NCBI GenBank assembly: GCA_002633025.1
Contig: NMRB01000091.1
Span: forward strand, 458,603 to 522,602
Direction of reading: 5' to 3'
Source of the DNA: Notospermus geniculatus
Taxonomy: Eukaryota > Nemertea > Pilidiophora > Heteronemertea > Lineidae
Length of the DNA stretch: 64,000 nt
The notes below the pieces were generated by a model. That model was not told the DNA's origin. It made no database searches and was given only the letters and a program-made list of their open reading frames with translations. This document shows, in pieces, positions 1-12,500 of the stretch. The position numbers were made by a program, and so were the translations under genes. Position 1 is the first letter of the stretch, and every line of letters begins with the position of its first letter.

Positions 1-89
1 TTCCCACATGCTGGCAGTAACAGGTCATACCGGTCGGGGCTAATTCCACCGCTGCAACATTTGCCGCAATTTCCTCCTGCTAATGACGA
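1..89 (-). CDS. Possible next TRPM exon running off the window
   Basis: On the minus strand a TTTCAG acceptor at 91-90 is followed by an open frame in phase 0, the phase left by the exon ending at 572. The frame stays open to the window edge and is rich in Gly and Cys at its start (GGNCGKCCSGG). I do not recognise a TRPM motif in it, so it could be a chance open stretch. Confidence 0.2.
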
Positions 90-571
90 CTGAAAGCATT
101 GATGTAACTGGTGAGATGCAGATTTGACAGCATTGAACCATTTAAGTGGCTGCAGGTTAACAGTCAGTTTACGTTTGGTTTAGTGATGGAAACCTTCCAG
201 GTTGAACCTGGAACCTTCGAGACATTTGTGTACCACAATGTATTGGAATTATACCAATTAGATTTTCGACGTACCTCAGCTTTCTTAAGGAGAGTTTTCA
301 AAACGTACGTGCTGCTGTTATGTTCCATAAGAGACTAAAAAGAAAACGAAGTAGACTGAATATGGAAAGTTTCGAAGACCATTGCATCCCTACATTTCAG
401 GGTGGTGGAGGAAGGTATAGGACTGGTCTCGCCCTGATTCCGACTTTGACAGTCCCTCGTCTGTGGAAGCTAAACGGGGGGGGGCAAAATACACAAACCC
501 ATAGTATTTCTCATTCTTCTAGATGCTTTTGCTTTCGTACATGCCTACCACATCGAAAAGCTGCTTCCTAC

Positions 572-3500
572 CTTATCATATAAATCGCGTAACCGCCGGA
601 TCGACAAGCATTTTCTCAGCTCGACGCCAACATCGAGAAACAGCTGGACGAAATCAGCCCGATTGTCAACCAAAGCAATGAAGAAGTAGTCAGAAAGTGG
701 TATATTCTGAAATGGTAAAGTAGTGGACGGAATGCTACTGAAAGTTCTTGACATCGAAATGAAATATTGGTCTGACGAAACCTTCAGTGACCGATCTCTA
801 ATTAGTTTTTATCACACTGCCATCTCATCTACATTTTGTAAGGTTGTTGCTTCCTCTGGTGAAACATGTCGAAGCTTACACTGGCCTATTCTAGCCATGG
901 TAAGTTTGAAACTTACCTCCCACAATTCTCGCTTTTCTGGAGTGAAGATTTCGTGCCTGGCTATGTCACATCGATCCCATGATAAGGCAAGACTAAGCTG
1001 TGTGCTGGCATTGTGTTTGTTCACTGCAATAAAACATTAGTAAACGAATATGTGAAGAATTTGATGAAGCTGATGCACTGTGATCTTATTTGTTTCATAT
1101 AGTGACGTGATCACGATCCCTACCTTTCAAAAGAGCGTTTAGAATAGCTTTCTCAATCGCCTCATCCTGGTCAGCGTCGCCCAACTCGTAAATTGAAAGC
1201 TGAAATTAGAGGAGGGAGTCCACTGTTACTGGCTCTCGTATAACGAATTGATTTGTCTTCGTTGTTGGAAGGGTTCTTCCACGACTTAGGAGCTTCTTCC
1301 TTGAGGTAGGTGTTACTAGTCGCAGTCGGCAAAGACTTTGCCGTTCCAATCTGTCAATCAGTTAGGTCACGGGTGTCGACCGTCAAGGAAGGTGGATTAC
1401 GTACAGCCATCGGCCGTTGCCCTCTTGCCTTTCAGTGTTTCCTTCTACATGGTATACTCACCAGCCGCCTGTCCTCCAAACAAGCCTTGATCCACCCCTT
1501 GCTCTCGTCGATCTTTGGTCGTGTTGGGACCTCCTTTGTCAACTGTAGGAACTGGATTACTTTCTCTTCTATCATTTCTTCAATGCTATCGTTGTAGACG
1601 GTCAAATCCTCGCTAGAAGATTTGCGGAAAACGGGCGTTATGAAATCTTTTATTGTTTGGTGAGAGAATTGTGTCAAGGCAGGATGTCTTTGGCTCAGAT
1701 GATCAAAGTATAGGCCTACATTGTAAGTGGGCATAGGTAATGCATGGTGTAGGTAGACACTGGAAGGAACGATCAGTGACCTGAGATTGGATCGCACGAC
1801 CGTAGAAGTCTATGGAACCCTACATACATTCGCTTTTAGTCATTACAAGTTGGCACAAAACAAGTGCAAGGGAGGGTTTAAGATAGTAACCTGAGCTGCC
1901 ATAACCAAAGGCGCCCCAAATGGGTAAAAATATAGCTTACTTCGTTTTTGATCTGGTAATGTTGTAACAAAAAGCAATGATATCAGCAGTTCGACCCGAA
2001 CCCTGGAAGACTACGACTGGGGTATTGTTTTTGATGGCTTCGGCGGTGGATTCCAAGGTGTTTAGACCTCCTTCGAGGACCAGTCGCACGATGGGCACGT
2101 TGATTGCTGAAACAAGCATTACAGACTTCAATTATAAAAGACCGACCGTAACTTCCCTTTGTCAGAAACCGTCCCTCAAGCCACACTCAACTAAGGGCCA
2201 ATCAGGCCTTAATTTGGGCTGAGTTTCGGGCTTTTTCAACACAGGCGTTCTGGCCGCATTTAATCACAGACCGGGCCTGTGACCTTTCAGAAAGCAGTTG
2301 TTGGCAAATACTCGAAGACGGCTTTCTAAATCTCGTGCGCTGTAAAGCAACTTTTTCAAGAGCAAGCACCTGCTCAATGTCGACAGGCTTGAGTAGCAAG
2401 TACTCAGTAACAGATATTTCATTGTACGTCTTTGTCCCCCGTTTTTGGTACTTCACTGCATGGCACAGCGGGATGGCATTCCCAATAAGGCAACCTGGTC
2501 AATGGTGGCCAGAGTGGCAGTGAACATTCCGAACCAAAGAATAAAGGGATTGGTTGAGCGAAGTTCATCCAGTGCAGCATGAGATTGTGAGGCGCTCTCT
2601 TTAACCTAATACATGCACATGTACTTCTAACGACAACTGATTGAGAGTACATGTACTAGTATTTCATCTCAAAGTATACATGTATGCTTTCATATTGATG
2701 AATGGAACGAGCACCTTGCTTTCCAATACCCCTTCCCGAGGTCAACAAGTTTGAATTAATGATGAAGCCAAGAATAGCAAGGGAACCCATAGATTATGCA
2801 TTACGAAGTGAACTTTGAGTAATGAGTTCCTTGTTGCAAGCATGAGAAAGCGAGGCGCAAATCCAAAACGCCGCGCCATCTGTAAAAGGAAGTCACTACT
2901 TTACCAAACACTTCTTACTCTGATTTTCTCCAACTTTCGTTTCCAACTTCGTGGCCACGTACTGCTCGAGTCCAGCCCTGACGTACTTCTCCACACCATA
3001 GACCTCATTGGTACCGTTGTCAACCATGATGAAATGGGTATGATTTGGATCCAGAGGGGCTTTCTTCTTGAGGTCGGTCTTGGCAAGAGGGACGCAATCC
3101 TTTATGTTGTATTCAGCAGGTGACATTCCTTGGCCCTGTTTTGGTATAAGAAGCGATGAGAGAGCGTATTATAGGGGGAGTATTTTCCGTGTATTTGATG
3201 AAACAATAACTTCAGCTGGCGAGACAACGCCCCCCCCCCCGGCTCTACGCTGATTCCTGCACAATGCAGAACTTGTTCTGACGTTATGCAGTAACATTCA
3301 TGACGCCGTGAGGTAACACACGCTGATTGGTCACTGGTCTGTTTTATGATACGAGTCGTTAGGTTACCACAGGGGCTAGAAACTTTGTTTTGCCATACGA
3401 ACCATGCAGTTTAGTGCTATGGATCACGTCCTTGACTCCTCAATGGAGAAGACGCGTATAAGACCTCTCACCTGACTTTTATTGATGAGCGTCTCCTTGT

Positions 3501-6500
3501 TGTCGATGTATCCCCAAGGACAGATACCGAGGCAGACGATGTTTAGTTCGGCAGTGCTGGTCGTCATCACGTGGTCCTTCACAGCTTCTCCGACGTATTT
3601 GACAACGCCGGAGTTCATACCCGTTGTCACGATCCATGCTCCTTGAAAAAACATAGAAATGCAGTTGAAGAACTCCTTTAGCTCAGTGGCGATGTTCCTC
3701 ACCATGTTGGCAGCAGTCTTGGCGGCACTTCCACTTTACCCGAGGATCGCTGGCCCTTGTTTCAGAACCTCGCCCTGACTCAGCCAAGCACTAGCAAAAC
3801 AATAGTTAGCATCTTCTCTGCATGCACCCTGCTCCTTCGTTCACCGAGGACAACAGGAGGCGATGGAACACCAGCTCGTCTCACCAAGTCGAGTACCTAC
3901 CTGTACTTGCAGCTGCTTTGATGAGACCGCGTTTGACGCTTTCCAACATTCGCTTCTTGAGCTGGAAGTTCTTGTTTCCTCCTGTGACTGAGATGATGAG
4001 GTTTGGAACAGGAAGGTGCCAGTATTCTGTCAAGAGCTTCCATATACTTTCATTGTCTGTTTCATGTCCTATTCGCACGTACTGCAGGTTGTAAAAGTAA
4101 GCATTACGACGATATGTCAGGGATGTTGTCTCGCTCCTCCACGTGAGAATCCCCTCGCTCGAGTTGGCTCTCAATGGGCAATAGGAGCTAGTCAGTTGAC
4201 CAACAGGAGTCACTATGGCCCAATTCAATGGCTAGCGGACCCATTCATGGTTGACTGAGCACCAATCAGAAGAATTTTCTATTGTATTGGTCCGCTAGAA
4301 CTTTGCTGCCGTCTTTTGGCAATTGGCGCGGCTGACTGCTCCTATTCACCATTGTTGGTTTCCTCATGCAGTTTTTACGACTTGACCAGTGACACAAACG
4401 ACTACCCATCGTTTTCTAGGGGTGAATTGCCCATAGAGAGAAGACTTTCACGTGTAGGAGCGCCATATATCATGCACTTGCGGTCGAAAAGTGTACTCTC
4501 ATGAAGGCTTTCGGGCGATCAGTCGACACGATAGCCTCTGTCATTATTATTAGGGACTTTTGGCAAGGCTCCGTATCGTCGATCCGTGTCACGTATGACC
4601 ATTGGTATGACGTATCGAACTAATACATTTTCTATTAAAGTCATGTGTCAAACGTAATACGGATCGACGATACGGAGCCTTGCCAAAAGTCCCAATGAGT
4701 GCACGATATTGTCTAAGTAGCTTATGGACTATAAGAATGAGTCCCGCCTGCAAGATAACTTCTTAGTAATCTACAGTATTGCTTACCGGTGCAGGAATGG
4801 TTAACTCGCGGCCAAACCCAAAGAAATCTACTTGACCGAATGTGTTCGGTGGTATCTTCTCTGTGTGGGTCTCGGGAGTCCACTGTTCGCCTTCCGTCCC
4901 TTTGGCCGCCTCTGTAGCTTGCAGCGTATGCTTCTCTCGGGGGTATCCGCACTTGCAGCTGTGAACAGGAAAGTCAATTGAGGTACCCGGTAGGCCTACA
5001 AGTGATTGAATTACAACGACCATCTGACGAATTCAATGCACATGGACTGATTTTGCAAGCGGATGGGATGGACCCCTTTGGACTGTTTTGGCTTGATGTC
5101 AAGAGACGAACTAAGAAGTGGCACTTACATGCAATCCTTGTTTTCAACATATCTTTTGCATCGCTGATGGCAGAACGTCTGTGCAATGTACTTGGATGTT
5201 GCGTCCTGTGGAGAAATGTACTGACCANCGGACCCATTCATGGTTGACTGAGCACCAATCAGAAGAATTTTCTATTGTATTGGTCCGCTAGAACTTTGCT
5301 GCCGTCTTTTGGCAATTGGCGCGGCTGACTGCTCCTATTCACCATTGTTGGTTTCCTCATGCGGTTTACGACTTGACCAGTGACACAAACCACTACCCAT
5401 CGTTTTCTAGGGATGAATTGCCCATAGAGAGAAGACTTTCACGTGTAGGAGCGCCATATATCACTTGCGGCCGAAAAGTGTACTCTCATGAAGGCTTTCG
5501 GGCGATCAGTCGACACGATAGCCTCTGTCATTAGGGACCTTTGGCAAGGCTCCGTATCGTCTATCCGTGTCACGTATGACTTTCGAGCGAATACATATTT
5601 TCTATTGAAGTCATATGTCAGGCACGGATCCAGAGGGGGGCGGAAGGGACGTACGCCCCCCCTATTTTCGGCAGAGCAATGATTTTTTTAGCAAGAAAAA
5701 TTCAATCACATAAAAAATTCGAGTATTTTGCTCTCAGATGCCAGGAAAATGCATCTAAAAGCACTTAAATTGTCAAATTTTTCTGGGGGAGCACCCCCAG
5801 ACCCCCCGTTTGGGCTTCCTGCTTTCGTTGTCCGCCACCTCCATCGAGCTACGCCCCCCCTTTCTGTCAACGCTGGATCCGTGCCTGTATGTCACACGTA
5901 ATACCAAAAATTCATAAGCGAGCGAAAAATGTACAACTAAAATTTTTTTGTACATTTTTCGCTCGCTGATGAATTTTCGGTAATACGGATCGACGATACG
6001 GAGCCTTGCCAAAAGTCCCTAGGGCCGACTGAGTGTACGATATTGTCAAAGTAGCTTATGGACTATAAGAATGAGTTCCCGCCTGCAAGATAACTTCTTA
6101 GTAATCTACAGTATTGCTTACTGGTGCAGGAATGGTTAACTCGCGGCCAAACCCAAAGAAATCTACTTGACCGAATGTGTTCGGTGGTATCTTCTCTGTG
6201 TGTGTCTCGGGAGTCCACTGTTCGCCTTCCGTCCCTTTCGCCGCCTCGGTAGCTTGCAGCGTATGCTTCTCTCGGGGGTATCCGCACATGCAGCTGTGAA
6301 AAGGGAAGTGAATTGAGGTACCCGGTACAAGTGATTGAATTACAACGACCATCTGACGAATTCAATGCACATGGACTGATTTTGCAAGCGGATGGGATGG
6401 ACCCCTTTGGACTGTTTTGGCTTGATGTCAAGAGACGAACTAAGAAGTGGCACTTACATGCAATCCTTGTTTTCAACATATCTTTTGCATCGCTGATGGC

Positions 6501-7145
6501 AGAACGTCTGTGCAATGTACTTGGATGTTGCGTCCTGTGGAGAAATGTACTGACCATGACACGCCTCTTGTCGGTGAGACTATAGGCTTAGTGACAACAG
6601 AATAGCGCTCACGAAGGCATGAACGTTTTAGAGCTCCATAAGGAACGCATCAGTCTCGCATATGAGACTTTCAGTTAAAGAATTGATAAATGTTATTTAG
6701 TATAAGCTTACGAACAAGGTAATAGTTTTCCTTTGTTAGTAAACAAACAAGAGCAATCTCCACACAAGAAATTTACTACAGCATTACTGTCTGACCAGTT
6801 ACTTGATCGCTATGCAACTGCGGCCGTCCATGGCTCCTCTCATAAGCAGTTGCTTCCCTGGATGGTGACATACGGCTTCTCTTCTAATTGTTTGCCAATT
6901 ACCTCTGTTCCTGCTGCCGCCATCAATAGCTCTTGGTCAAGAAAAGCGATCGAACCGGTGACGGACTTGGACCTTCTTGACTTCGGCCGTGTCATGGTTT
7001 GTTCTTCAGCCACCTTCATCGTCACGGTCCGTCCTGCATTCTTCGAGTTTGGTGTTGCTGGCTGACAGCCGCCATTGTCGTATCCGTTGACAACAGTCAT
7101 GTCTATGGCAAGGCCTTCTCCGTTCTCATCCTTACTTCTCTTCAT
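572..7145 (-). CDS. TRPM2-like cation channel, N-terminal half (partial, multi-exon)
   Basis: Modelled exons in transcript order: 7145-6903, 6534-6458, 6293-6122, 4081-3901, 3641-3472, 3135-2919, 2106-1941, 1612-1462, 1199-1124, 1023-917, 706-572. All have GT/AG borders and every phase agrees, giving about 565 residues. Motifs match the cytoplasmic TRPM homology region: CGYPREKHT, PVPNLIISVTGG, GAWIVTTGMNSGVVKYVGEA, LDPNHTHFIMVDNG, VVVFQGSGRTAD, LALSWDRCDIARHEIF and DFVQLFLDVGVEL. Residues about 165-460 are the SLOG/LSDAT ligand-sensing fold, followed by the start of the helical repeats. The pore, TRP helix and any C-terminal NUDT9-like domain lie beyond the left edge. TRPM channels are plasma-membrane Ca2+-permeable cation channels. 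I infer TRPM2-like rather than TRPM1/3/6/7 from motif resemblance only. The first exon is the least certain part. Confidence 0.85.
4131..4468. mobile_element. MITE with imperfect inverted termini (TCTCAATGGGCAA family)
   Basis: The left end, CGCTCCTCCACGTGAGA with an inner CTCTCAATGGGCAA (4168-4181), is inverted at the right end as TTGCCCATAGAGAG (4427-4440) followed by CACGTGTAGGAGCG. No coding capacity. Related copies occur at 5228-5460 (the duplicated half), about 19288-19420 (partial) and 59293-59474. It lies in a TRPM intron. Confidence 0.65.
4553..4693. mobile_element. 141-bp MITE with ~35-bp terminal inverted repeats
   Basis: The element starts GGGACTTTTGGCAAGGCTCC and its right arm is the exact inverse. 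About 35 bp pair at each end. The second haplotype copy at 5534-6019 is flanked by TA on both sides, consistent with a Tc1/mariner-type target site. Confidence 0.75.
5619..5887. mobile_element. MITE, CAG...CTG termini with GGATCC core, 5-bp target duplication
   Basis: The termini CAGGCACGGATCCAG and CTGGATCCGTGCCTG are perfect inverses. TATGT flanks both sides (5614-5618, 5888-5892). The equivalent place in the left haplotype copy (about 4640) is empty. The interior contains G/C runs and a GTCTGGGGGTGC-type block (in inverse orientation here) shared with elements at 14241-14536 and 49171-49439. Confidence 0.8.
5905..5979. mobile_element. 75-bp hairpin insertion with 7-bp target duplication
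   Basis: Two nearly perfect inverted arms (GCGAGCGAAAAATGTAC and its inverse) surround a short A/T loop. GTAATAC flanks it at 5898-5904 and 5980-5986. The left haplotype copy has a single GTAATAC and no hairpin, so this is a clean insertion. Confidence 0.75.
6903..7145 (-). CDS. Candidate first coding exon of the TRPM-like gene
   Basis: An ATG at 7145 opens 81 codons ending at a GAG|GTAATT donor. The phase (0) matches the next exon at 6534. The peptide is polar and low in recognisable motifs (it contains MTRPKSRRSKSVTGSIAF), as expected for the variable TRPM N-terminus. An in-frame stop lies further upstream. A CTTCCAG acceptor just upstream could instead make this a second exon that begins in the leader. 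Support is phase agreement and position, not homology. Confidence 0.45.
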
Positions 7146-7919
7146 ATGTTGGTGTTTGCCGTTTTGGGAGTTGGCGGTACTCGAATCTGGAAGAGACGTT
7201 CCAACAGGAAGTATGATTCAAGAGCAAATTAGGCCTAACAGAAATTGTCGCCTGCTGACAACAGCGAACTGGCAGGCAACGTATCTTACCACGACCATGG
7301 CATGAGATTGAAAGTAGGCCTTTTATTAGCTGTGTCCATATTGCCAATCAGCAAGGTTCCATCCATTAACTTTCGTTAATCAAAAAATGAAAGTATCCAC
7401 TAAGTGAGAGGAGTTAAAAAAAACTCACCACTGGCGTCCATGGCGGTCTGCTAGATCGTCATATCGTTGTGCTGGGTGCCCTCAGAAGGCCACTTTCTGC
7501 CCTCAACACGTTCAAAACTTCTTATAAGAATGTCATAAGAATCCTGAGAAAACGCTCTGCTTATTGACCAAAACTTTTGTTTGACATGGTTCAACTGGAT
7601 GAACATGGAGAAAACTACTGCACCCGAGGTTAATGTTGGGAAAACAGTGTTTGTGTGCTGACTTTAATTGGGCAGGTTTGTACAGATTTTCTTCGTGGAA
7701 CATTGTTTTCGTAAGTCGAGGTTGGTTTTTAGTTGTTTGTGCGTTGCTGGGTAATCTTGCTGCCATGCGTGAGAGCCTTACAGTTGTGATCTGTTATGTA
7801 TGGTTTCTCATTCATTCATTACATGTACTTTCTAGTACTTATTAATATTGTATGCGAAAGGCGAAAATAAATTCCCGGTTTGTACTCTATAGAGTTGGGA
7901 GGGCTCATACTCTTAAGCC

Positions 7920-8053
7920 GGTGACAGACTATAGCGCGACGCCGCGCGGAGCTAAGCGTTTTCTTTTGTGTTTTCAGGCACTACTGAGCACCATGTGCAG
8001 TGGAGCGCAAAAACACAAAAGAAAACGCGTCGCGTACGCACTAGTCTGTCACC
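7920..8053. mobile_element. 134-bp foldback element
   Basis: The terminal arm GGTGACAGACTA is inverted at the right end (TAGTCTGTCACC). Inner arms CGTTTTCTTTTGTGTTTT and AAAACACAAAAGAAAACG also pair, giving a long stem. It is non-coding. Confidence 0.7.
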
Positions 8054-8119
8054 GCCTTTAGATTTGGGAGTGCGACTTTAGCGCGTGCGCCCGAACACTG
8101 CGAGATGAGTTAAGGGCCA

Positions 8120-8265
8120 ATCTAATGCGCCGTCTTTCTGATGTCCCCCTGTATTGTTTGTCACAGGATTAAGGGTCTTGGTCTCTCTCGAGTCCAATTC
8201 AACGGTGGCGCTTAATCTGTAAATGTATTGTTGGGGGACATCACATATCGGGGGGCATTAGATTC
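8120..8265. mobile_element. Imperfect foldback element
   Basis: The left arm, with TCTAATGCGCC and TGATGTCCCCC, pairs with a right arm containing GGGGGACATCA and GGGGGGCATTAGA. There is no open reading frame of note between the arms. Confidence 0.5.
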
Positions 8266-9347
8266 TATTACACCGGTACATGTACAATGTATATGAATTG
8301 GCCTATCTGTGGTTGGTTGGTCCAATCCAAGTGTGACCGGCGTGACGCTTCACGGATGAGCAGCCATTTTTTATATTTGGCCAACGACACCAAAATTTCG
8401 CGAAACTTGCGCCTGGCGATACATACGCCATCTTTTGCCAAAGAACAAAACTGGCCTTCTGTTTTGGAAATGAGTGAGATCCCACAATATGATGCAAGCA
8501 ATGTCACACACATCTGCTAAATGAATAATAGTTTATTAACATGTTGTATACAAGAGAGTTTTATGTCCTTATAATATAGATAATTCATTTAATTTCAAGT
8601 TACCAACTGCATCGCGTTCACATGCGCCCCATCAAGCTGGGTGCGCCATTCAAAGGTGTTCTTGCCCTGGTAAAATATGTCATCAGGGAGGTTGGTTTCA
8701 AAACCTCGTCGCCTCCAAAACCATACAGTAATCTTTTCGACAAAATCGGAGTTTTGTACTTTACATAAACGGACACCTCTGAACAGCAACACCCATATTG
8801 CAAATTCCCGAACAAGAGTATGACCAACTTAAACAAAAAAGAACATGCATTTTTAAGTAACAAAGAGAAAAACTCTTATATTTGGCACACAACAAATAAA
8901 ATCAAAGAAGATACATGAAAGAATGCATTACATTATTTTACAAAACAGGTCGCATACACCAGACATCGGATCTCAAGGGAGGTCTGCAGAAAAGGGCATT
9001 ATATACAGCCGATAGCTAAAGTGAGGCAGGCAGAAAATATGCTGAACTTGCACAATCGGTTCATTATACCAACACTGAGACTCTTACAGACTATCAAACT
9101 CCACACCCAACTCCAAGGAGACAATATCTGCAAAAAGCTGATGGACAAAAATTTGATGGCAGTAGTCTGCAGACAATACAAGGGACTAGGTCTGCAGAAA
9201 GAGTACTTTACACATTCGACATGACAGCAGTGGTCTGCAGAAAATATCGTTCTACCTGGAATGCCTTGCCAATGTCCAACAAGACAATCAAAACTACACA
9301 AGGAACCAGATATATTTAGCAATACAGTTGAGGTTTCCATAATGGAC

Positions 9348-9585
9348 CAGTGGCAGATCCAGGACTTGCCTAACGGGGGGGGGGGGGGGNNNNNNNNNNN
9401 NNNNNNNNNNNNNNNNNNNNNNNNNNNNNNNNNNNNNNNNNNNNNNNNNNNNNNNNNNNNNNNNNNNNNNNNNNNNNNNNNNNNNNNNNNNNNNNNNNNN
9501 NNNNNNNNNNNNNNNNNNNNNNNNNNNNNNNNNNNNNNNNGGGGGGGGCGTGCGCCGGGCACGCCCCCCCTTGGATCCGCCACTG
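9348..9585. mobile_element. CAGTGG...CACTG MITE with internal sequence gap
   Basis: CAGTGGCAGATCCAGG (9348-9363) is inverted as TTGGATCCGCCACTG (9571-9585). TGGAC flanks both sides (9343-9347, 9586-9590), a 5-bp target duplication. The interior is a G-run broken by Ns at 9390-9540. Frames of poly-X or poly-P across it are artefacts. Confidence 0.75.
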
Positions 9586-12500
9586 TGGACCAGACCCAAT
9601 AAAGTTGACATTCAAAGCTCAACAGACATAAATTGTCATATCAGGGACTGGCAGTTAATTAGTAATGTAAATAAACAGATGTAAATCAATTGATAGTTGA
9701 ATAACTTTCACGTCCACTGACTGGCTTTTTCATACAAGTAAATGATATACATGTATTTGGATATGCTTATCATCTTGATTACAAAGGCTTCCTTTTCAAT
9801 TGTTGATTGTTGACGGATTGTTCATATTTGTAATGTAAGGCCTACCACCTCCAACTCTCCCACCCCCACCCCATGAAGCATCAATTTTGGTCACACAGCT
9901 TATGAAAAAGCAAATACTGGTAATTTCACATAATGGTCTGCATTCAGAAATGCATATAACATGTAATTACATTGATCATCAAGCCAATAAAACCTGAAGT
10001 CTTCTTCCCATCAAACTGCAAAACAATTACTACCCAACCCAAACATTGACATTCCCCACAAGCAAAATATATAGATCTAGATCTCTAGATTTTATCTCTT
10101 TAATCATTAAAATGTAATTTTCATTGGGTGGAGTCCCTGGAGACTGATACAGCCAATTCAACATCTTTTGCAAAGTTTTTCAATGTTTGGCATACACCAC
10201 ACAGGGATGGCTGAATAAGATGCAAGTTTACGGAATGGAATTGATAGATACACAAACTGTGAATCATCCAGAAAAGGTTGTTTTTGCAAATGATATAGGT
10301 TTTTATGCTGCCATTAAGGGTGACTACATGTAAACATACTATAGCAGAGCTGCACAGTACTACCAGAGCTGCAACACTAGGGCATTATTTAAAGAAGTGC
10401 GAGATTCAGGTCTGAGACTTCAACTGAACAAGGTAATACTAATAGGCAGTTTGTACGGCACAAAGTACAACAAGAAACTACAACAGAATCAGACCTCCCT
10501 TCGTCATCTCTTTGTACAAACAGAACACATGGATATTTTTCATATTCAAAATAGAAGTAGAATGCTGTAAAATTGCTCATTTTGATACAAGTGATATATT
10601 TTGTGCTTAGAGATACATGCACATTAACACAGCAGTCACAACAGACGGTCACCATGTTATAGACCCTGAGGCAATCTGACTGAGAAGCAATGGTACTACT
10701 TAGTACTGGTATACTGCATTGAAACAGCAGAAGAAGTAAAATGAAGAGAAAACCTCTGCAAAATATAGTCAGCAAAACTGCACTGTAGAACAACATTATC
10801 ATACATGTACATGTACATGTACATCTTTCATGAGCTTGACTAGGAATCTTCTGTCAATCTTCTGTATCAATCAATGCAATGATGTGCATCATCTTGTTAA
10901 TCACATACATGTACTTCAGCAGGTGTTCCCAGACCCTCTGGTTTCCTTCTGCATTACACTGGTTAAAGTGACATGAAAATTATTATATTGTGTCAACAAA
11001 TCCAATATCATATATGCCATTGCAGAGTCAATATTTGACTACCGGTATAAATTAACTTTTTACAGAATGCTCTTGATCAATACCTCGATCCATAACCAAT
11101 CTAAAAAGCTTCCAGCACCTTTTGAATACTGAACATCACATGCAGGCATACTTTCCCTTAGCCTCAGCCATCCATCACCTGTTGATTTTAGCTCTCTATG
11201 TCACTGTTACACCTTTGATGCTCTTCATTTCTGCACTAACAACATATTTCTTCACAAAAATAGAATGATGAAGAGTGAAAGGTCTTTGGTGAACTACATG
11301 TACATAGTCATACAGGTACGTGGTCAGATTACCGGTAATAACTATGGCGTTGTATCTGTACAGCATCGATACCTGCCGTAAGCAATTTGCAATCGATTTA
11401 TAGCACTGTCCAGCTGTATTTTGCGTGATACATTCTGTAGCACTTATTCTGAAATGTCTAACATGATGGATGTAACAGTTCTACTTCTCTCATTCAACAA
11501 GCAGTTTTTACTACAAAGCGTATACATGTACATTTCACAGACCATATACAAAATTGACATGGCTAAAATACATACATCAACAGCAAACAATTAGCGAAAT
11601 AACCATAGAAATAATGATAATAATACTGACATCAAACTTGCATACATGTACAATACTTTATGTATATTTACATGCTTGGTGTAATTCTTTCTAATTACAA
11701 GTGACCTTCGCGAGTGATGGAAAGTTCGACTAGAGCCTAGAGCAGAGTATGTACAATGTGCAACTATACATTGACAAATTTACAGGGCAGTGTAATAAAA
11801 AAACCAAAATCTCCCAATAATGGATTTTTAGGCCAAAAAGCATTATACTTCTGATATTCAACTCTCTCCTCAATAGGTTAGGTCATAACATTTACCGGTA
11901 AGTACCGGTAGGTATGTACAAGTATCACCGATACACCTACATGTATTCATCCTGACTGCAACCTAACCCAAGGTCTTGAGCACTCCCAGCCAGCCCATGT
12001 AGCCTACCAAGAGACCATGATCTGCTGTGGTATTGGTAAATGGGTTAATGACTACCACTGATCATCCCATGCTAATCATCCACTTAATCGGTCCAGTTCA
12101 TTATTGATTTGATGTCAACTGACTGATGTGAAGAACTGAGTACAGTAGATTTACTAGAGTTGGCTGCTTCAGGTACGAGTGTCTCATATCCATTACATCA
12201 GACACACATGTAAAAATATATATTTCCGATTGCCATTTAACTCAGTTTTGCATTGCATGAGAAGCCTGAATTTCAGTCAGTTGTATGATACTCAATGGTT
12301 TATCAGTGTTATCAAGTTTCCACATTTAAAAACAAGTTCAAAATCCAGCCAGGACTGAATGACCTTCCAGATATGCAGCTCAGTTCATAAGTGCCATAAA
12401 TCTGTATTTTCTGCAACTGACTTGACCAACATATAAATTAAATGTATCCAGAATGAACCATGAAATTATATATCAATTAACCCTGTATTTATGCCATGAT

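Larger units (their letters stand above)
5534..6019. mobile_element. Second copy of the 35-bp-TIR MITE, carrying two nested insertions
   Basis: This has the same termini as the element at 4553-4693 (GGGACcTTTGGCAAGG at the left, GCCTTGCCAAAAGTCCC at the right). It is expanded by the insertions at 5619-5887 and 5905-5979. The uninterrupted copy 1 kb away gives the pre-insertion sequence. Confidence 0.7.
4236..6556. repeat. Tandem duplication of two TRPM exons across a single-N join (4236-5226 and 5228-6556)
   Basis: The left copy (4236-5226) and right copy (5228-6556) are near-identical through exons and introns and abut at N5227. Each copy carries the 77-nt exon (5205-5129; 6534-6458) and the 172-nt CGYPREKHT exon (4958-4787; 6293-6122). 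Differences include one missense change (CKCGY versus CMCGY), a silent change at the donor-side codon (CCG versus CCA), small indels, and two transposon insertions present only in the right copy. The intronic identity and N join suggest two alleles placed in series. A true in-frame exon-pair duplication (249 nt, phase 0 to 0) cannot be excluded. Confidence 0.85.
7146..8520. other. Intergenic between the TRPM 5' end and the INAFM 3' region
   Basis: No exon with family support was found. The interval holds two inverted-repeat elements (7920-8053 and 8120-8265), listed separately. Open frames here are short and show no recognisable motifs. TRPM promoter or leader exons may lie here but cannot be placed. 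Confidence 0.4.

Noticed and set aside
6313-6585. Plus-strand frame of 90 codons (also at 4978-5247)
   Set aside because: It is antisense to real TRPM exons and is duplicated only because the locus is.
9261-9622. Open frames of 81-207 codons across the poly-G/N stretch
   Set aside because: They exist only because Ns read as X and G or C runs read as Gly or Pro. The region is a gapped MITE.
10389-10802. 137-codon minus-strand frame
   Set aside because: It has no recognisable domain and no good splice or start context, and it lies in the gene-poor zone after INAFM.
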